Of a stretch of 64,000 nt of DNA, positions 54,301 to 64,000 are shown one piece after another. The notes under the pieces were generated by a model, which ran no database searches, was not told the origin of the DNA, and saw only the letters and a program-made list of their open reading frames with translations. Position 1 is the first letter of the stretch; every line of letters begins with the position of its first letter. Both the position numbers and the translations under genes were made by a program. The DNA lies in assembly GCF_950023065.1 (NCBI RefSeq), contig NC_088678.1, forward strand, positions 12,452,580 to 12,516,579, given 5' to 3'. This DNA comes from Planococcus citri. Taxonomy: Eukaryota > Arthropoda > Insecta > Hemiptera > Pseudococcidae.

Positions 54301-54479
54301 TTTTTGCCATAAAAAATCAAAATTTTTCAAAAATTTCTAGTGTAATTTTTGTTTTAACAAAAAACATTAAGTTTTTGGTAAATAGCCAGTAAATTTTGAT
54401 AATTTTTTTTTTTTTTTGTTAATTAATAGTAATTTTTAGTAAATAAAATGATTAGTTATTTTTGGTGAATTACTCGTAA

Positions 54480-55535
54480 TTAAAGTTGGTCGAAAATTTT
54501 GGTAAATTGCTTGGGTAATTTTTGGTAAATTGGTAAAAACCTTTGACAGTAAATTACTGGGGTAATTAAAATTCGGTAAAAAATTGGTAAATTAGTGAGG
54601 AAATGTCTCGTAAATTACTGAGGTGAATGTTGGTAAATTGCTGGGGTAATTTTTGGTAAAATGGAAAATTGGTAAATTAGTGGGTAATGTCTGGTAAATT
54701 ACTGAGGTAAATGTTAGTAAATTGCTGGGGTAATTTTTGGTAAATTCGTAAATTTTGGTAAAGTCGTAAATTTTGGTAAATTAATAAATTTGGGTAAATT
54801 CGTAAATTTTGGTAAATTCGTAAATTTTGGTAAATCGGTAAATTTGGGTAAATCGGTAAATTTGGGTAAATCGGCAAATTTGGGTAAATAGGTAAATTTA
54901 GGTAAATTTTGGTAAATTGGTAAATTTTAGTAAATTGGTAAATTTTGGTAAATTGGTAAATTTTGGTAAATTGGTAAATTTTGGTAAAATGGTAAATTTT
55001 GGTAAATTGATAAATTTTGATAAATTCGTAAATTTTAGTGAATTGGTAAATTTTGGTAAATTGGTAAATTTTGGTAAATCGGTAAATTTTGGTAAATTGG
55101 TAAATTTTGGTAAATTGGTAAATTTTGGTAAATTGGTAAATTTTGGTAAATTGGTAAATTTTGGTAAATTGGTAAATTTTGGTAAATTGGTAAATTTTGG
55201 TAAATTGGTAAATGTTGGTAAATTGGTAAATTTCAGTAAATAGCTAAATTTCAATTCTGGATAAAAATTAAGCCATTAAAAACCTCTAAATTTTGGTAAA
55301 TCGGTAAATTTAGGTAAATTGGTAAATTTTGGTAAATTGGTAAATTTTGGTAAATTGGTAAATTTTGGTAAATTGGTAAATTTTGGTAAATTGATAAATT
55401 GGTAAATTTCGGTAAATAGGTAAATTTCGGTAAATAGGTAAATTTCAGTAAATACGTAAATTTCGGTAAATAGGTAAATTGGTAAATTTTGGTAAGTAGC
55501 TAAATTTCGGTAAATTGGTAAATTTCGGTAATAAT
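54480..55535. repeat. Minisatellite of TTGGTAAATTTTGGTAAA units
   Basis: About 1 kb of near-perfect to degenerate 18-bp units, most regular at 54935-55220 and 55305-55400, interrupted by a short unique piece at 55245-55290. The unit length is a multiple of three, so open frames of 108-118 aa exist on both strands (NFGKLV and KFTNLP repeats). They are artefacts of the repeat. Confidence 0.95.
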
Positions 55536-55849
55536 TTTGTTTTTTGTCAACAATTTTCCTGATATATTATTCCACTTGTAATATGACGGTTACGTCTTCA
55601 TGAGTACGCTAATTATTATTTGAAAATCAATTTCATAAAAGTGTAATATGATGGCTACTTATGATTGACTATTTTATTTTGTCGATGTTTTCGACTTTTC
55701 GTATTCATTAAATCGGTAAATTTGGGTACTTCCGCGCATTTTGAAAAATTGGTAAATTTTTAAGTAATGTCTGGTAAATTACTGAGATAAATGTTGGTAA
55801 ATTACTGGTGTATATTTAGAGCAAAGTCGGTTGATCTTGCGAACTGCGC

Positions 55850-56510
55850 AAGATGTTTTTACTATTCCTTCCGTGTCTTTTTAGGGTCTCAACAATCAAC
55901 ACATATAGCCTATACTTAGTACATCTTTTTGTCTTAATGATAAATAATCACATCAGGTGAATCCTGAGAATTATCTTAAGATACTTTTGTCGTAAACTAT
56001 AGATGCCCATCAAGTGGAAGTTATTCCCATTTACACGTTTAGAAAAGTAGGTAACTAAAATGTGTAGAAATCACTCGAAATATGGCAAGCTATAGGTAAT
56101 GAAACAAAGTAAACAATAGATACTCAAAATATTGATAAAATAATACAGAAATTAAAAAATAGGCACCTAAGTCTTAAACATGGTTTTAAAATAAAGCAAG
56201 TTTTTTGTTTATAATTGCGAAAAATTCTATAAACTGTTTATTAGGAGGTAAGTACGCCTAATTTGTTCCAGTGAATAGAACATTGCAATTTAACTTTTGT
56301 ATGCTCTTGCGTTTATTGATTCTGATTCTGAGTGATTAGATCAATTTAACAGTTTCGGTTGAAAATATGCGTAGCTATAACTTAGGAATCACTTTTTTAA
56401 AAAATTACTCATTTTGAGTCACGTTTTTTTTTCTTATAAACATTTCGTTGCGTAATTGACTGTCATTTTTAAAATGGTAAGTATACACTCGTATATGTTA
56501 GTGCCCATGG
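55850..56510. repeat. Repeat block A and neighbouring blocks
   Basis: Words shared with 8100-8420 and 1500-1700: ATAAATAATCACATCAGGTG (55941), GATAAAATAATACAGAAATT (56133), then the block A end and CATTTCGTTGCGTAATTGAC (56440). No coding signal. Confidence 0.55.
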
Positions 56511-56871
56511 GAAAATGATTTTATAAAATTCAATGAAAATTCATCAAATTTGATCTTATTTGATCAAATTGGATGAAAAATTTGATCAAGTTTTGTAGAA
56601 TTCTATCAAATTTCATAAAATTATATCTGATTAGATCCAGTGGATTTCAACTGTGATTGTAAAGTTTTCTATAATTTCATAAAGATTCATAAAAATTGAT
56701 AAAGTTTTATGAATAAGTTAGATAAAATTTGATGAAGTATACACGTGAAGTTTTATTCAATTTTATGAAGATTGGTAAAAATTGATAAAGTTTGATGTAA
56801 TAAACACACAAAGTTTTATTTAATTTTATAAAAATTGATGAAAGTTGAGAGAATAGATAGGTATAGATAAG

Positions 56872-57372
56872 TGCCGATTATGGAGGTAAATCCTGTCTAT
56901 ATTCCTCGGAGTATCCTTAGGAATATTTACACTGATTCTGCACTGCCTGGCTAGCTTCAGAGTGCAGGGAAGGCTATACTATTCTTCTCACAACACCTCA
57001 CTCATTAATAAGTACACAGTAATCACTTACAAATGATGTATTGCTTCTTGTGATGTTATATAGGTAGATGAATTATATGGGTACGATACACTTTTATACT
57101 TAACACTTTATATGAACACATTATACTAATTAAGTTATAGAAACACGTTAGCCTACTGAAAGAACGAGGTGATTGCTCACTTTAACAGTACTATTTATTA
57201 TACACTTTGTCTGCGAGAGACCATGTTCGTGTCGACTCAAATATGATAACTAAAGAGGATATTCGCTTGTATCCTGGTCCAGGACCAGGTACTCGCGAAT
57301 ATCCCAGTTTTACCAACATGGATCTCCTTAATATCTCTCACATAGACACATGAGGCATGGTAGTATATCACA
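56872..57372 (-). mobile_element. Solo LTR related to the giant element's LTR
   Basis: About 501 bp starting TG and ending GCATGGTAGTATATCACA; the giant LTR ends GCATAGTAGTATATCACA, one base different over 18. The first third is also similar (CCTC-GGAGTAT-type words followed by GGCTAG and a GTGCAGG/GTGAGTAGG stretch). AAG is found on both sides (56869-56871 and 57373-57375), fitting a short duplication. No internal region remains, as after LTR-LTR recombination. The strand is inferred from the giant element's orientation. Confidence 0.65.
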
Positions 57373-57814
57373 AAGTTGATAAAGTTTGATGAAATTTGAT
57401 GTAGTGCAATACAGAAAGTTTGATGTGATTTTATAAAGATTTGTAAAAGTTGATAAAGTAGGTAGTATAAAGTTTTATAGAGTTGGATGTAATGCATTCT
57501 TGAAATTTATATAAAATGTGATATTGTTTGATCAACTTTTATAAAATTATATCAAAATTGATCAAAGTATGCATCACTTAGTTGATTTGTTATACATTTA
57601 TTTTATCCAATTTTATAGAATTGCATAAAACTAGATAAAAGTTATGAACTTCTGTTTCACTGAAAAAATTTCTCTATGACAAAGATATTCATCTTGATCA
57701 AGTTTGATCAAATTTAATCAAACTTGACCAGATTTTATAAAATTTGATAAAACAATCCTGAAAATTTTCCAAGTCCAGACCCTGGGAAAGAGAATATAAA
57801 TTTCCTTAATACCT

Positions 57815-57930
57815 GATCTCTCATGGAACAGGTTGGTATAGTGGTTAAGAAAACAGATTGAGGTGTAGGAGGTTGCAAGATCAAACCCAGGCGCACTGGC
57901 AGTGAAATTTTTTGAAATTTTTTTTTCACT
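57815..57930 (+). repeat. tRNA-derived SINE-like element
   Basis: GGTTGGTATAGTGGTTAAGA (57830) is a D-arm/A-box-like head, GGTTGCAAGATCAAACCC (57871) a T-arm with a B-box-like loop, followed by a GAAATTTTTTTTTCAC tail. The layout matches the element at 54.15 kb. The short minus-strand frames across it are not proteins. Confidence 0.55.
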
Positions 57931-58239
57931 TTTTTGATGAAATTTACTACACTTCTTCACATTTTAAGCGCAAATTACATTTTAACATTAATTAGACCAT
58001 TTTTACTGATTAAATATAATTTTTTAAAACAAAAGAATATGAATTTGAATTTGATAGAATTTTATCCAAGTGAATCAAATTAAATGAGATTTGATGAAAT
58101 GTTATAGGTACATTCCGGACATAAAATTCTATAGAAAATTTTTTAGTGTTTTTTTATACTTAGAATTTTATAGAATTATTTTTCCATGGGATAATTTCTG
58201 TAGGTATGTAGTTCAAAACGATGTTGAAGCATAAGTTTT

Positions 58240-58985
58240 TATTTAAAAATACATAATTGAAACAAACTTTATAAATAAAATAAAATCAAAAAAACTGCCT
58301 TACAAGTTGGTGTATTACTTTGCATTTCATCGTACAGCACCTATGCATATTATAAATTATCCATGTTTCGGATTGTTTCCTGTTCAATTTTTTATCAAAA
58401 TGTACCTAAGCCATGGAATTTGTGATGCTGAACATTTTTGATTTGAGTCCTATATAGCTGAAGGTTTACATTAGGGTTATGGTGCTCTTTCGCGGTGGAA
58501 ATTTATGACTATTTACTGTTTTGTTAAAAGAGAAACAGAGACCTTTCATATTTATTATATTTACGTATGAAGATACTGGATTCAGTTTATGGCATTCTGA
58601 AGCATGATCTTAATTCGATTTCTGAAGGAAGTCTCGAAGGTTTCCATAGTTTTGGCTACCCAATCGTGCATTTCCACTGATTTATTTGAAAATATAATTT
58701 AGGTAGGTAGGTACCTACATAAAATGAATGAATAAAACATTCATAATAATACTCGTTAAATATTTTGCAATCTTACCAAATTCAACTATACCTATTTCAA
58801 TGATAGAAATCAAGATATTGGGACTGGTGCTTGATTCATTTTCTTAGGTCTGAACGTGTTTTAATTTTTGAATAATTTTTTTCAGACTTGATTATTTGAA
58901 GGTTCTTTTAGATTTTTTGTGTGATTCGTTGGAGAAAATTTATACCTTACACCATTTTTTTTTTCAACTTGAGGTTTTTGTCCAA
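58240..58985. repeat. Ordered repeat blocks K, C, D, last copy in the window
   Basis: Block K (TTTGTGATGCTGAACATTTT at 58419), then C (58630-58690), then D (ATTGGGACTGGTGCTTGATT at 58816). Repeat similarity stops near 58960. Confidence 0.55.
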
Positions 58986-59051
58986 AATATTATAACGACA
59001 ATTAATGTTTTCATTTCTTCGTACTTACTGTTATTTTTTTTTTAAAATTAA

Positions 59052-59221
59052 ACAGCTCATGGTATAAAGGAAACGTCTCAATAGATTTGGTATTGCCTGA
59101 TACTCTGTATAAGAGTAGGTGACCCAAGTCAAGGACGAAGAAGTAACATACCATTTCTATAAAGATGGGAAACCAGTCTGGGCACCCCGCATTGAGAGCG
59201 TCAAAAATCATGACGAAATTG
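59052..59221 (+). other. Exon-like coding fragment, possibly of a host gene
   Basis: A long pyrimidine run followed by AAATTAAACAG ends near 59052, a good splice acceptor. The following DNA reads WYKGNVSIDLVLPDTLYKS in one frame. After a frame break near 59115 it reads VTQVKDEEVTYHFYKDGKPV and WAPRIESVKNHDEI in another, ending at G/GTATCT, a splice-donor-like site. The composition (K, D, E, V, W) is unlike the F/I/L/N frames expected by chance here. I do not recognise the family. The frame break could mean a pseudogene, an alternative internal acceptor (TAG/GTGACC) or a sequence error. Confidence 0.4.
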
Positions 59222-60706
59222 GTATCTACCTATACCTACTCGAAATCACTTTTTTTGTCGTTCGATTATTTATATTTCCCTACTCAAAATGTCTAAAATA
59301 AAAATATAGGCATGTTTTATGAGTGGACACAATTTTGCATCTTTAGCTTTTCTTCTATGAGTAGGTACCAATAAGCACTCTTCAAAATGTCACGTTCTTA
59401 ATACTTACTTTATAATACTTACATAAAAATACACAAACCTACTCATATTAATGGATAATATTAGAGATATTTGTTTTCATATTATATACGCTTGACCAGT
59501 GGTCTTCAATACGGTTGTTGCGTTTTCTTTTGATTAAAACCGCAGCAAAATTTATAATTCGCGTGTTTATTTCACTAGGTAATTATTCTAAACGCAGATA
59601 AAATGAGATAACGAATGTTTCATATTTTTAAATAGGTACGTTTTTTGATTAAAAAAAAGTAATTCTAAATGCTGGCAACGTTATAACATCAGTACTCCAC
59701 TTAGGTATATCTAAGTAACAATCATTTGCGATGTTGTACCATTGGTTAGCTAATATTTTTTATAGAAATTGAAATAATTGTATAAAATACTTATTCGTAT
59801 TGTGATTTTTTGTGTCGTTTGATCATGCTGAATGATTTGTTAATGAATTTTGTAAACATCTTCGGTTGTTTTGTTTAGCGATTTACAGTGATCGGTATGT
59901 AATAGGCAAATATCTACTTACAAATTATCTAGGTACTCACAATATATGTACATACGTAATTTGCTTTTTTTGTATGTGTATAATCGTTTTGCCAGCTTGA
60001 TATAATAGTATTTTTTTAATATAGAACTTCGCGTAATTCAGGAGAATATCGGTACAAATGGAATAATTATAACGCCAATGTGATTAAAAACTACAGAAAT
60101 GTAGTTAATAAGTGTTCATTAAAATTGTTTCTAAATTGAATAAAACCCCATTTAATTGCCTACCAAATAATTATTGGAATTAAAAAAAAATTAATTCATC
60201 CATGGGTGAAATGATAAGTATTATAGAGGGAAAAAAATGAAAACTTATTACATAACTTAAGCATGTAAAAGGTTCTTATTAATTTTGCTCATACGAATAA
60301 AAATAATCATATTACTCAATATTAGTAACTCTCTCTACTTACCTACCCACTTGCCTGGTAAATATCTAGGTACTTATCAAAAACGGAGATGCTTGTCACC
60401 GGAGGCGCCTTTGATACCTCGCATTTTTGCAAAAAGTGTCTCACATGAAGTATAAAAGGCGCCCCCCACGTAGTGAACTATGTAATTTTCATTTCAAGTG
60501 CCCAAGTGCTTATCCTACCTAACTACTAACACACATTGAAGAAGAGATAAGATTGTTCACTTATTATTATAAAATAAACAAATTTCTGTTTTTTTTCAAT
60601 GTTTTCATTTTATGATTAGTTACTAAAATTGACAACTTTTTAATGTCAGCCCATTGAAATTTTAATATTCCATTATGAAGAAATGAGTGGCAATTAACTA
60701 TACTTA
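59222..60706. other. Unique AT-rich stretch, no gene seen
   Basis: It does not match the flank repeat blocks and shows no protein-like frame. A short patch at 60386-60470 (GATGCTTGTCACCGGAGGCG) resembles the end of the MITE at 3802-4426. If the preceding exon-like fragment is real, this could be intron. Confidence 0.35.
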
Positions 60707-61473
60707 CAGGGTGTTCCGGAAATCATCTGCCAAAATTCAACTGTAAATAGTACTCGAGGAGACGAACAAAAAATGTTATTATGACAAATTACTTATCTTC
60801 AAAATCGAAGAGGCCAACTTGATTCAAAATTTCCAAATTTGGGATGTTTCGACCTTTGACTTGTTCAAATTTGCAAATTGTATTTGTGCCTTAAATTTTG
60901 AAGATACTTAGACAATTTGTCATAATAATATTTTTTGTTCATCCACATGAGCACTATGGGTTAAGTATATCGAAGTCATTTCAATGATAATGATGCAAAC
61001 ATTTTCTTACTCTGTAAATTGAAGAAATTTCACCATTTTTGGGCAAAAATTTACCATTAATGAGAAAACGTTTGGATCGTTCAAGTGAAAAAATTTGTGT
61101 ATCTTCAAAATTAAAGGCACAGACACAATTTGAAAATTAGAAATTTTCAAAATCTAGGGCACGACAAATCTAGAAATTTTGAATCAAATCTGCACCTTCA
61201 ATTTTGAAGATAGGCAATTTTTCATAATAACATTACTTTGTTCGTCCACTCGAGTACCTACTATGAGTTAAGGGCATCATTTGAATGATTCAAACATTTC
61301 CTTATTTTTGATGATTTTTTTATCTTCAAAATCAATGAATTAACAGTAGTTTTGAGAAACATGTAGCTCCTTCAATTCACAAGATAGACAGCTAGTCATA
61401 ATGACGTTTTTTGTTCGTCTTTTTGAGTACTATGTTCGGTTGAACTTTGGTAGACGATTTCCGGAACACCCTG
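60707..61473. mobile_element. MITE with CAGGGTGTTCCGGAAATC termini and TA duplication
   Basis: The left end is CAGGGTGTTCCGGAAATCAT, the right end the reverse complement of CAGGGTGTTCCGGAAATCGT; TA flanks both ends (60705-60706 and 61474-61475). Internally, words such as CTTCAAAATCGAAG / CTTCAATTTTGAAG and GACAAATT...TTGTC recur in opposite orientations, making a long imperfect palindrome. The termini are of mariner type and no transposase is present. Confidence 0.8.
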
Positions 61474-61475
61474 TA

Positions 61476-62937
61476 CCAAGGTTGGATTCTTATTTTGTTT
61501 TAATGTGACCTCGAAACTGTTCTTAATGAGCAAAGCTACCTACTACAAAGCTGGTAAATTTCCATTTCTAACAAAAAAAAAAAAACATGGTTTCGTCGGA
61601 AGCTGCTTCTCGCATCACAATCGGAACAAATAATAATAAAAAATATGCATTCCGAAATTCATAATTATTGGGGGGGGGGGGTAAAAATTAATCTAACGTA
61701 TTTCTGCACTTTCGTAATTTTCTTCAACATATTATTCACAATTAGGGGTACCCTCTTGGTGCTGAAGAGTGGAGGAAAACAGTATGCTCTTGCTCCCCAC
61801 CACCCTCAAGTTATTAAAATTGATTTCAAATTTAGAAAAATTGGAGAAATTACGCTCGTTCAGTCGGAAATGTGAAATTTTTAGGTGATCATTCACCCTC
61901 TCCCGCATCATCTTTCAAATAGGTACACAGTCTACACACAAACACAAATTATTTTTCATTTGTTTTCTGTATTTTAGAATTATTGTACTTGAGTAAAATA
62001 TGATCAAAATGTAGTTCTTTATTTGAATTAGATTATAATTGCTAGCCTCCATTTCGATAAATAAAAATTACTCTCCATTGATGTGAATAGGTGAGTATTA
62101 TTTTTTTCAAAATTGGAGTTTGGAAGCTTGAAATTACCTTATTCAAAAAAAAAACTAAAAAATTTGTAAGGATTCCATGCGAAAAATGATTGAATCTGAT
62201 CAAATCAGTAATCAGATCAGATCAGATATTACTTTGATCCAATTAAATTCGACTTGATCCAATTAGATCTGCTATAAGATCAACGTTTCTATCGGATTTG
62301 ATCTGCCCATGACCTGATTGGATCTGATAGATTAGCTCCATACAAACTACATTCCTCGGATCCAACTAAATGCAATCAGAGTAAATTTGACTAGATGAAA
62401 TCAGATCAGAGTTTTAATCAACAGAGTAGATCTGTTTATATCTAAGCATATCACGAACCCCCCCCCAAGAGTTTACTCTTATGCTCTGAAATATAGATGG
62501 ATACACATAACTTACTCGTTTGCTTTGGTTTCTGATTTGTAATATGAAAATTTGATATTTACCTGAAACAAAAAACGAATGATTTTCACTTTATTAAAAA
62601 ACCCATTAACAAGCGAAGGTACAACTAGATATCTAATACAAAATACAATATAGGTATGAAAAAATATGCAATAAAAATAATTGCACGAATAATTAGGTGC
62701 ATGGTTTTTTAAAGTCACATTCACTCATATCATTCGCCCTTTAGGGTGTTGTTTGCATGGCTGAAAAATAATAGATACAAATTTTTTGGTTCGCAACTTC
62801 TCTTTCCCATTGTAATAATTGAACAAAAATTATCATGAAAATCTTTTCACAAATGAAAAAATCCTAATCCATTTCATTCGATTTTCTGAAAGGAAACAAC
62901 TTGAAACTCCCATTATGTACCTACTTAAAACTTCAGC
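61476..62937. other. Gene-free stretch with a degenerate GATC-rich repeat
   Basis: 62180-62420 is filled with irregular TTGATCAAATCAGATC-type words, reminiscent of the tract at 56.5-58 kb. A G-run lies at 61670-61680 and a C-run at about 62459-62466. The 70-88-aa frames are not recognised. Nothing else is supported. Confidence 0.4.
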
Positions 62938-63850
62938 CTGGTCATTCCACATCAATTCGACCAAGAAGTGGTAAGGGAGGGGGGGGGTCGGAGATTTTTT
63001 TGAAATTTTTTCAGTGGAAAGGCCTTCCGAACACTTGACGAACTAAACTCATGCACAATAAAATCAAAATTCGAAAAAATTTAAAAATAAACAAATTTTA
63101 ATTTTTTTGCTATTGAATGGGATTTTTTATCAACTTTTTCATGAAATACGTCTGAAAGAGGTCAAAATAAGACAACAGAATGAATTTAAACTTTTTTTAA
63201 TGTTTGGAATTAAAAATTGAATTTTTTCGAATTTTGATTTTTTTGCGATGAGTTCATTTCATCGAGTGAAAGGGTTTTTTCAACTTTTTCAACGGAGACG
63301 TAAGAATAGGGGTCAAATGGGTCAACTTCACCACTTAAAACTTTTTTTCATGTTTTAAATTTTAAAAACGCATTTTTTCTCAAACTTTCAATTGTTTAAA
63401 TTCGAATTTTCAACATAATGCCATCCCAAGTTTTTAATATGTTGTTCAGCATGAAAAGTTGTCCATAATATATTTTTTTCAGAATTATTGAGGGTCGGAA
63501 CAATATGAAAACTACGTTTTGAAACTTTTTGAGCTAATTTTTTGTACGAAAAAAGTGGCTACACTGATTTTTATGATACCATCAAAAAGCCTATTAAAGC
63601 CTCTAACTATTGGAAAAAGTTCCATTTTGGTAAGTATCGCGGTTATCGAGTTATCCACTGCTGAAATGGATGATATTTCAAGTTCACTGAAAACTTTGAC
63701 ACCCCCTGGCAGCCTGTAAAAAAGGGATAGAGGGCTGCAATTTACGCCATTAGTCACCCCTTTGGAAGGTCTTTCCACAGAAAAATTTTCAAAAAAAAAT
63801 CACCGACCCTCCTTACTAATTCTTGGTTGAATTGACGTAGAATGACCAGC
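62938..63850. mobile_element. Long inverted-repeat element (MITE-like)
   Basis: The left end reads CCTGGTCATTCCACATCAAT and the right end is the reverse complement of GCTGGTCATTCTACGTCAAT. Similarity continues inward for about 100 bp (AGGGTCGG, then GGAAAGACCTTCC-type words). The interior has repeated TTCAACTTTTTC words but no transposase. A target duplication could not be fixed. Confidence 0.6.
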
Positions 63851-64000
63851 CACCTAATTTTTTAAAATTTTTTTAAATTTTTTAATTTTTGTTGAATTTT
63901 TAAAAACTTTAAAATAACAATTTTCACCGATTTATATAGGTACATAGGTGGGTACCTATTTTCTTAAATATGTTTTTTCAGCGAAATTATGAAAATCAAT
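63851..64000. other. AT-rich end of the window
   Basis: T- and A-rich low-complexity DNA; nothing recognised. Confidence 0.3.

Larger units (their letters stand above)
56511..58200. repeat. Degenerate GATAAAATTTTATAGAA-type repeat tract
   Basis: Hundreds of bases of irregular TTTGATAAAATTTTATGAA-like words at 56515-56870 and 57373-57760, with a further patch at 58040-58190. The tract is split by a solo LTR (56872-57372) and a SINE-like element (about 57815-57930). Confidence 0.7.

Noticed and set aside
54898..55254. Open frames of 118 aa (minus) and 108 aa (plus) with perfect hexapeptide repeats
   Set aside because: They are translations of an 18-bp minisatellite, open on both strands because the unit is a multiple of three.

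Overview
The window looks like a piece of an animal, probably insect, nuclear genome. It is AT-rich, has long gene-free stretches, many small inverted-repeat DNA transposons with TA target duplications, tRNA-derived SINE-like pieces, BEL/Pao remnants and a complete LTR retrotransposon. The many TAGGTACCTAC-like words recall hemipteran or lepidopteran genomes, but the species cannot be fixed from the sequence. No intact host gene was found; one short exon-like piece lies near 59.05-59.22 kb.

The centrepiece is a giant, young Ty3/Gypsy-type LTR retrotransposon at 22422-47242 (24,821 bp), read on the minus strand. Its two 735-bp LTRs begin TG, end CA, differ by eye at one base and are flanked by a CTTT duplication. 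In sense order it carries: 5' LTR, primer binding site ending in TGGCGCCC, 1.4-kb leader with hairpin/motif repeats, gag (790 aa), a -1 frameshift signal with a predicted pseudoknot, and pol (2203 aa). Pol runs N-terminal domain, aspartic protease, RT, a decayed Gypsy RNase H, integrase zinc finger and core, a second cellular-type RNase H, the GPY/F module, and an acidic tail with an AT-hook. After pol come about 4.2 kb of mostly noncoding structured DNA, a 1248-aa accessory ORF (RING-like, coiled coil, SGNH-like domain), two smaller accessory ORFs each preceded by a splice-acceptor-like site, a 2.7-kb array of degenerate hairpin repeats, a polypurine tract and the 3' LTR. Gag-Pol probably comes from full-length RNA by ribosomal frameshifting and the accessory proteins from spliced RNAs; a good GTAAGT donor lies in the LTR.

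The left flank (1-22421) and right flank (47243-64000) are a mosaic of one ordered, noncoding repeat family whose blocks recur in largely the same order many times. It is interrupted by MITE-like palindromes (1.77, 2.2, 3.8, 4.7, 13.6, 16.0-17.7, 60.7 and 62.9 kb), BEL/Pao Pol tail fragments (1.2 and 2.9-3.6 kb), a broken macro-domain gene (12.1-13.1 kb), a TTGGTAAATTTTGGTAAA minisatellite (54.5-55.5 kb) and a solo LTR related to the giant element (56.9-57.4 kb). The giant element itself sits inside one copy of this repeat.
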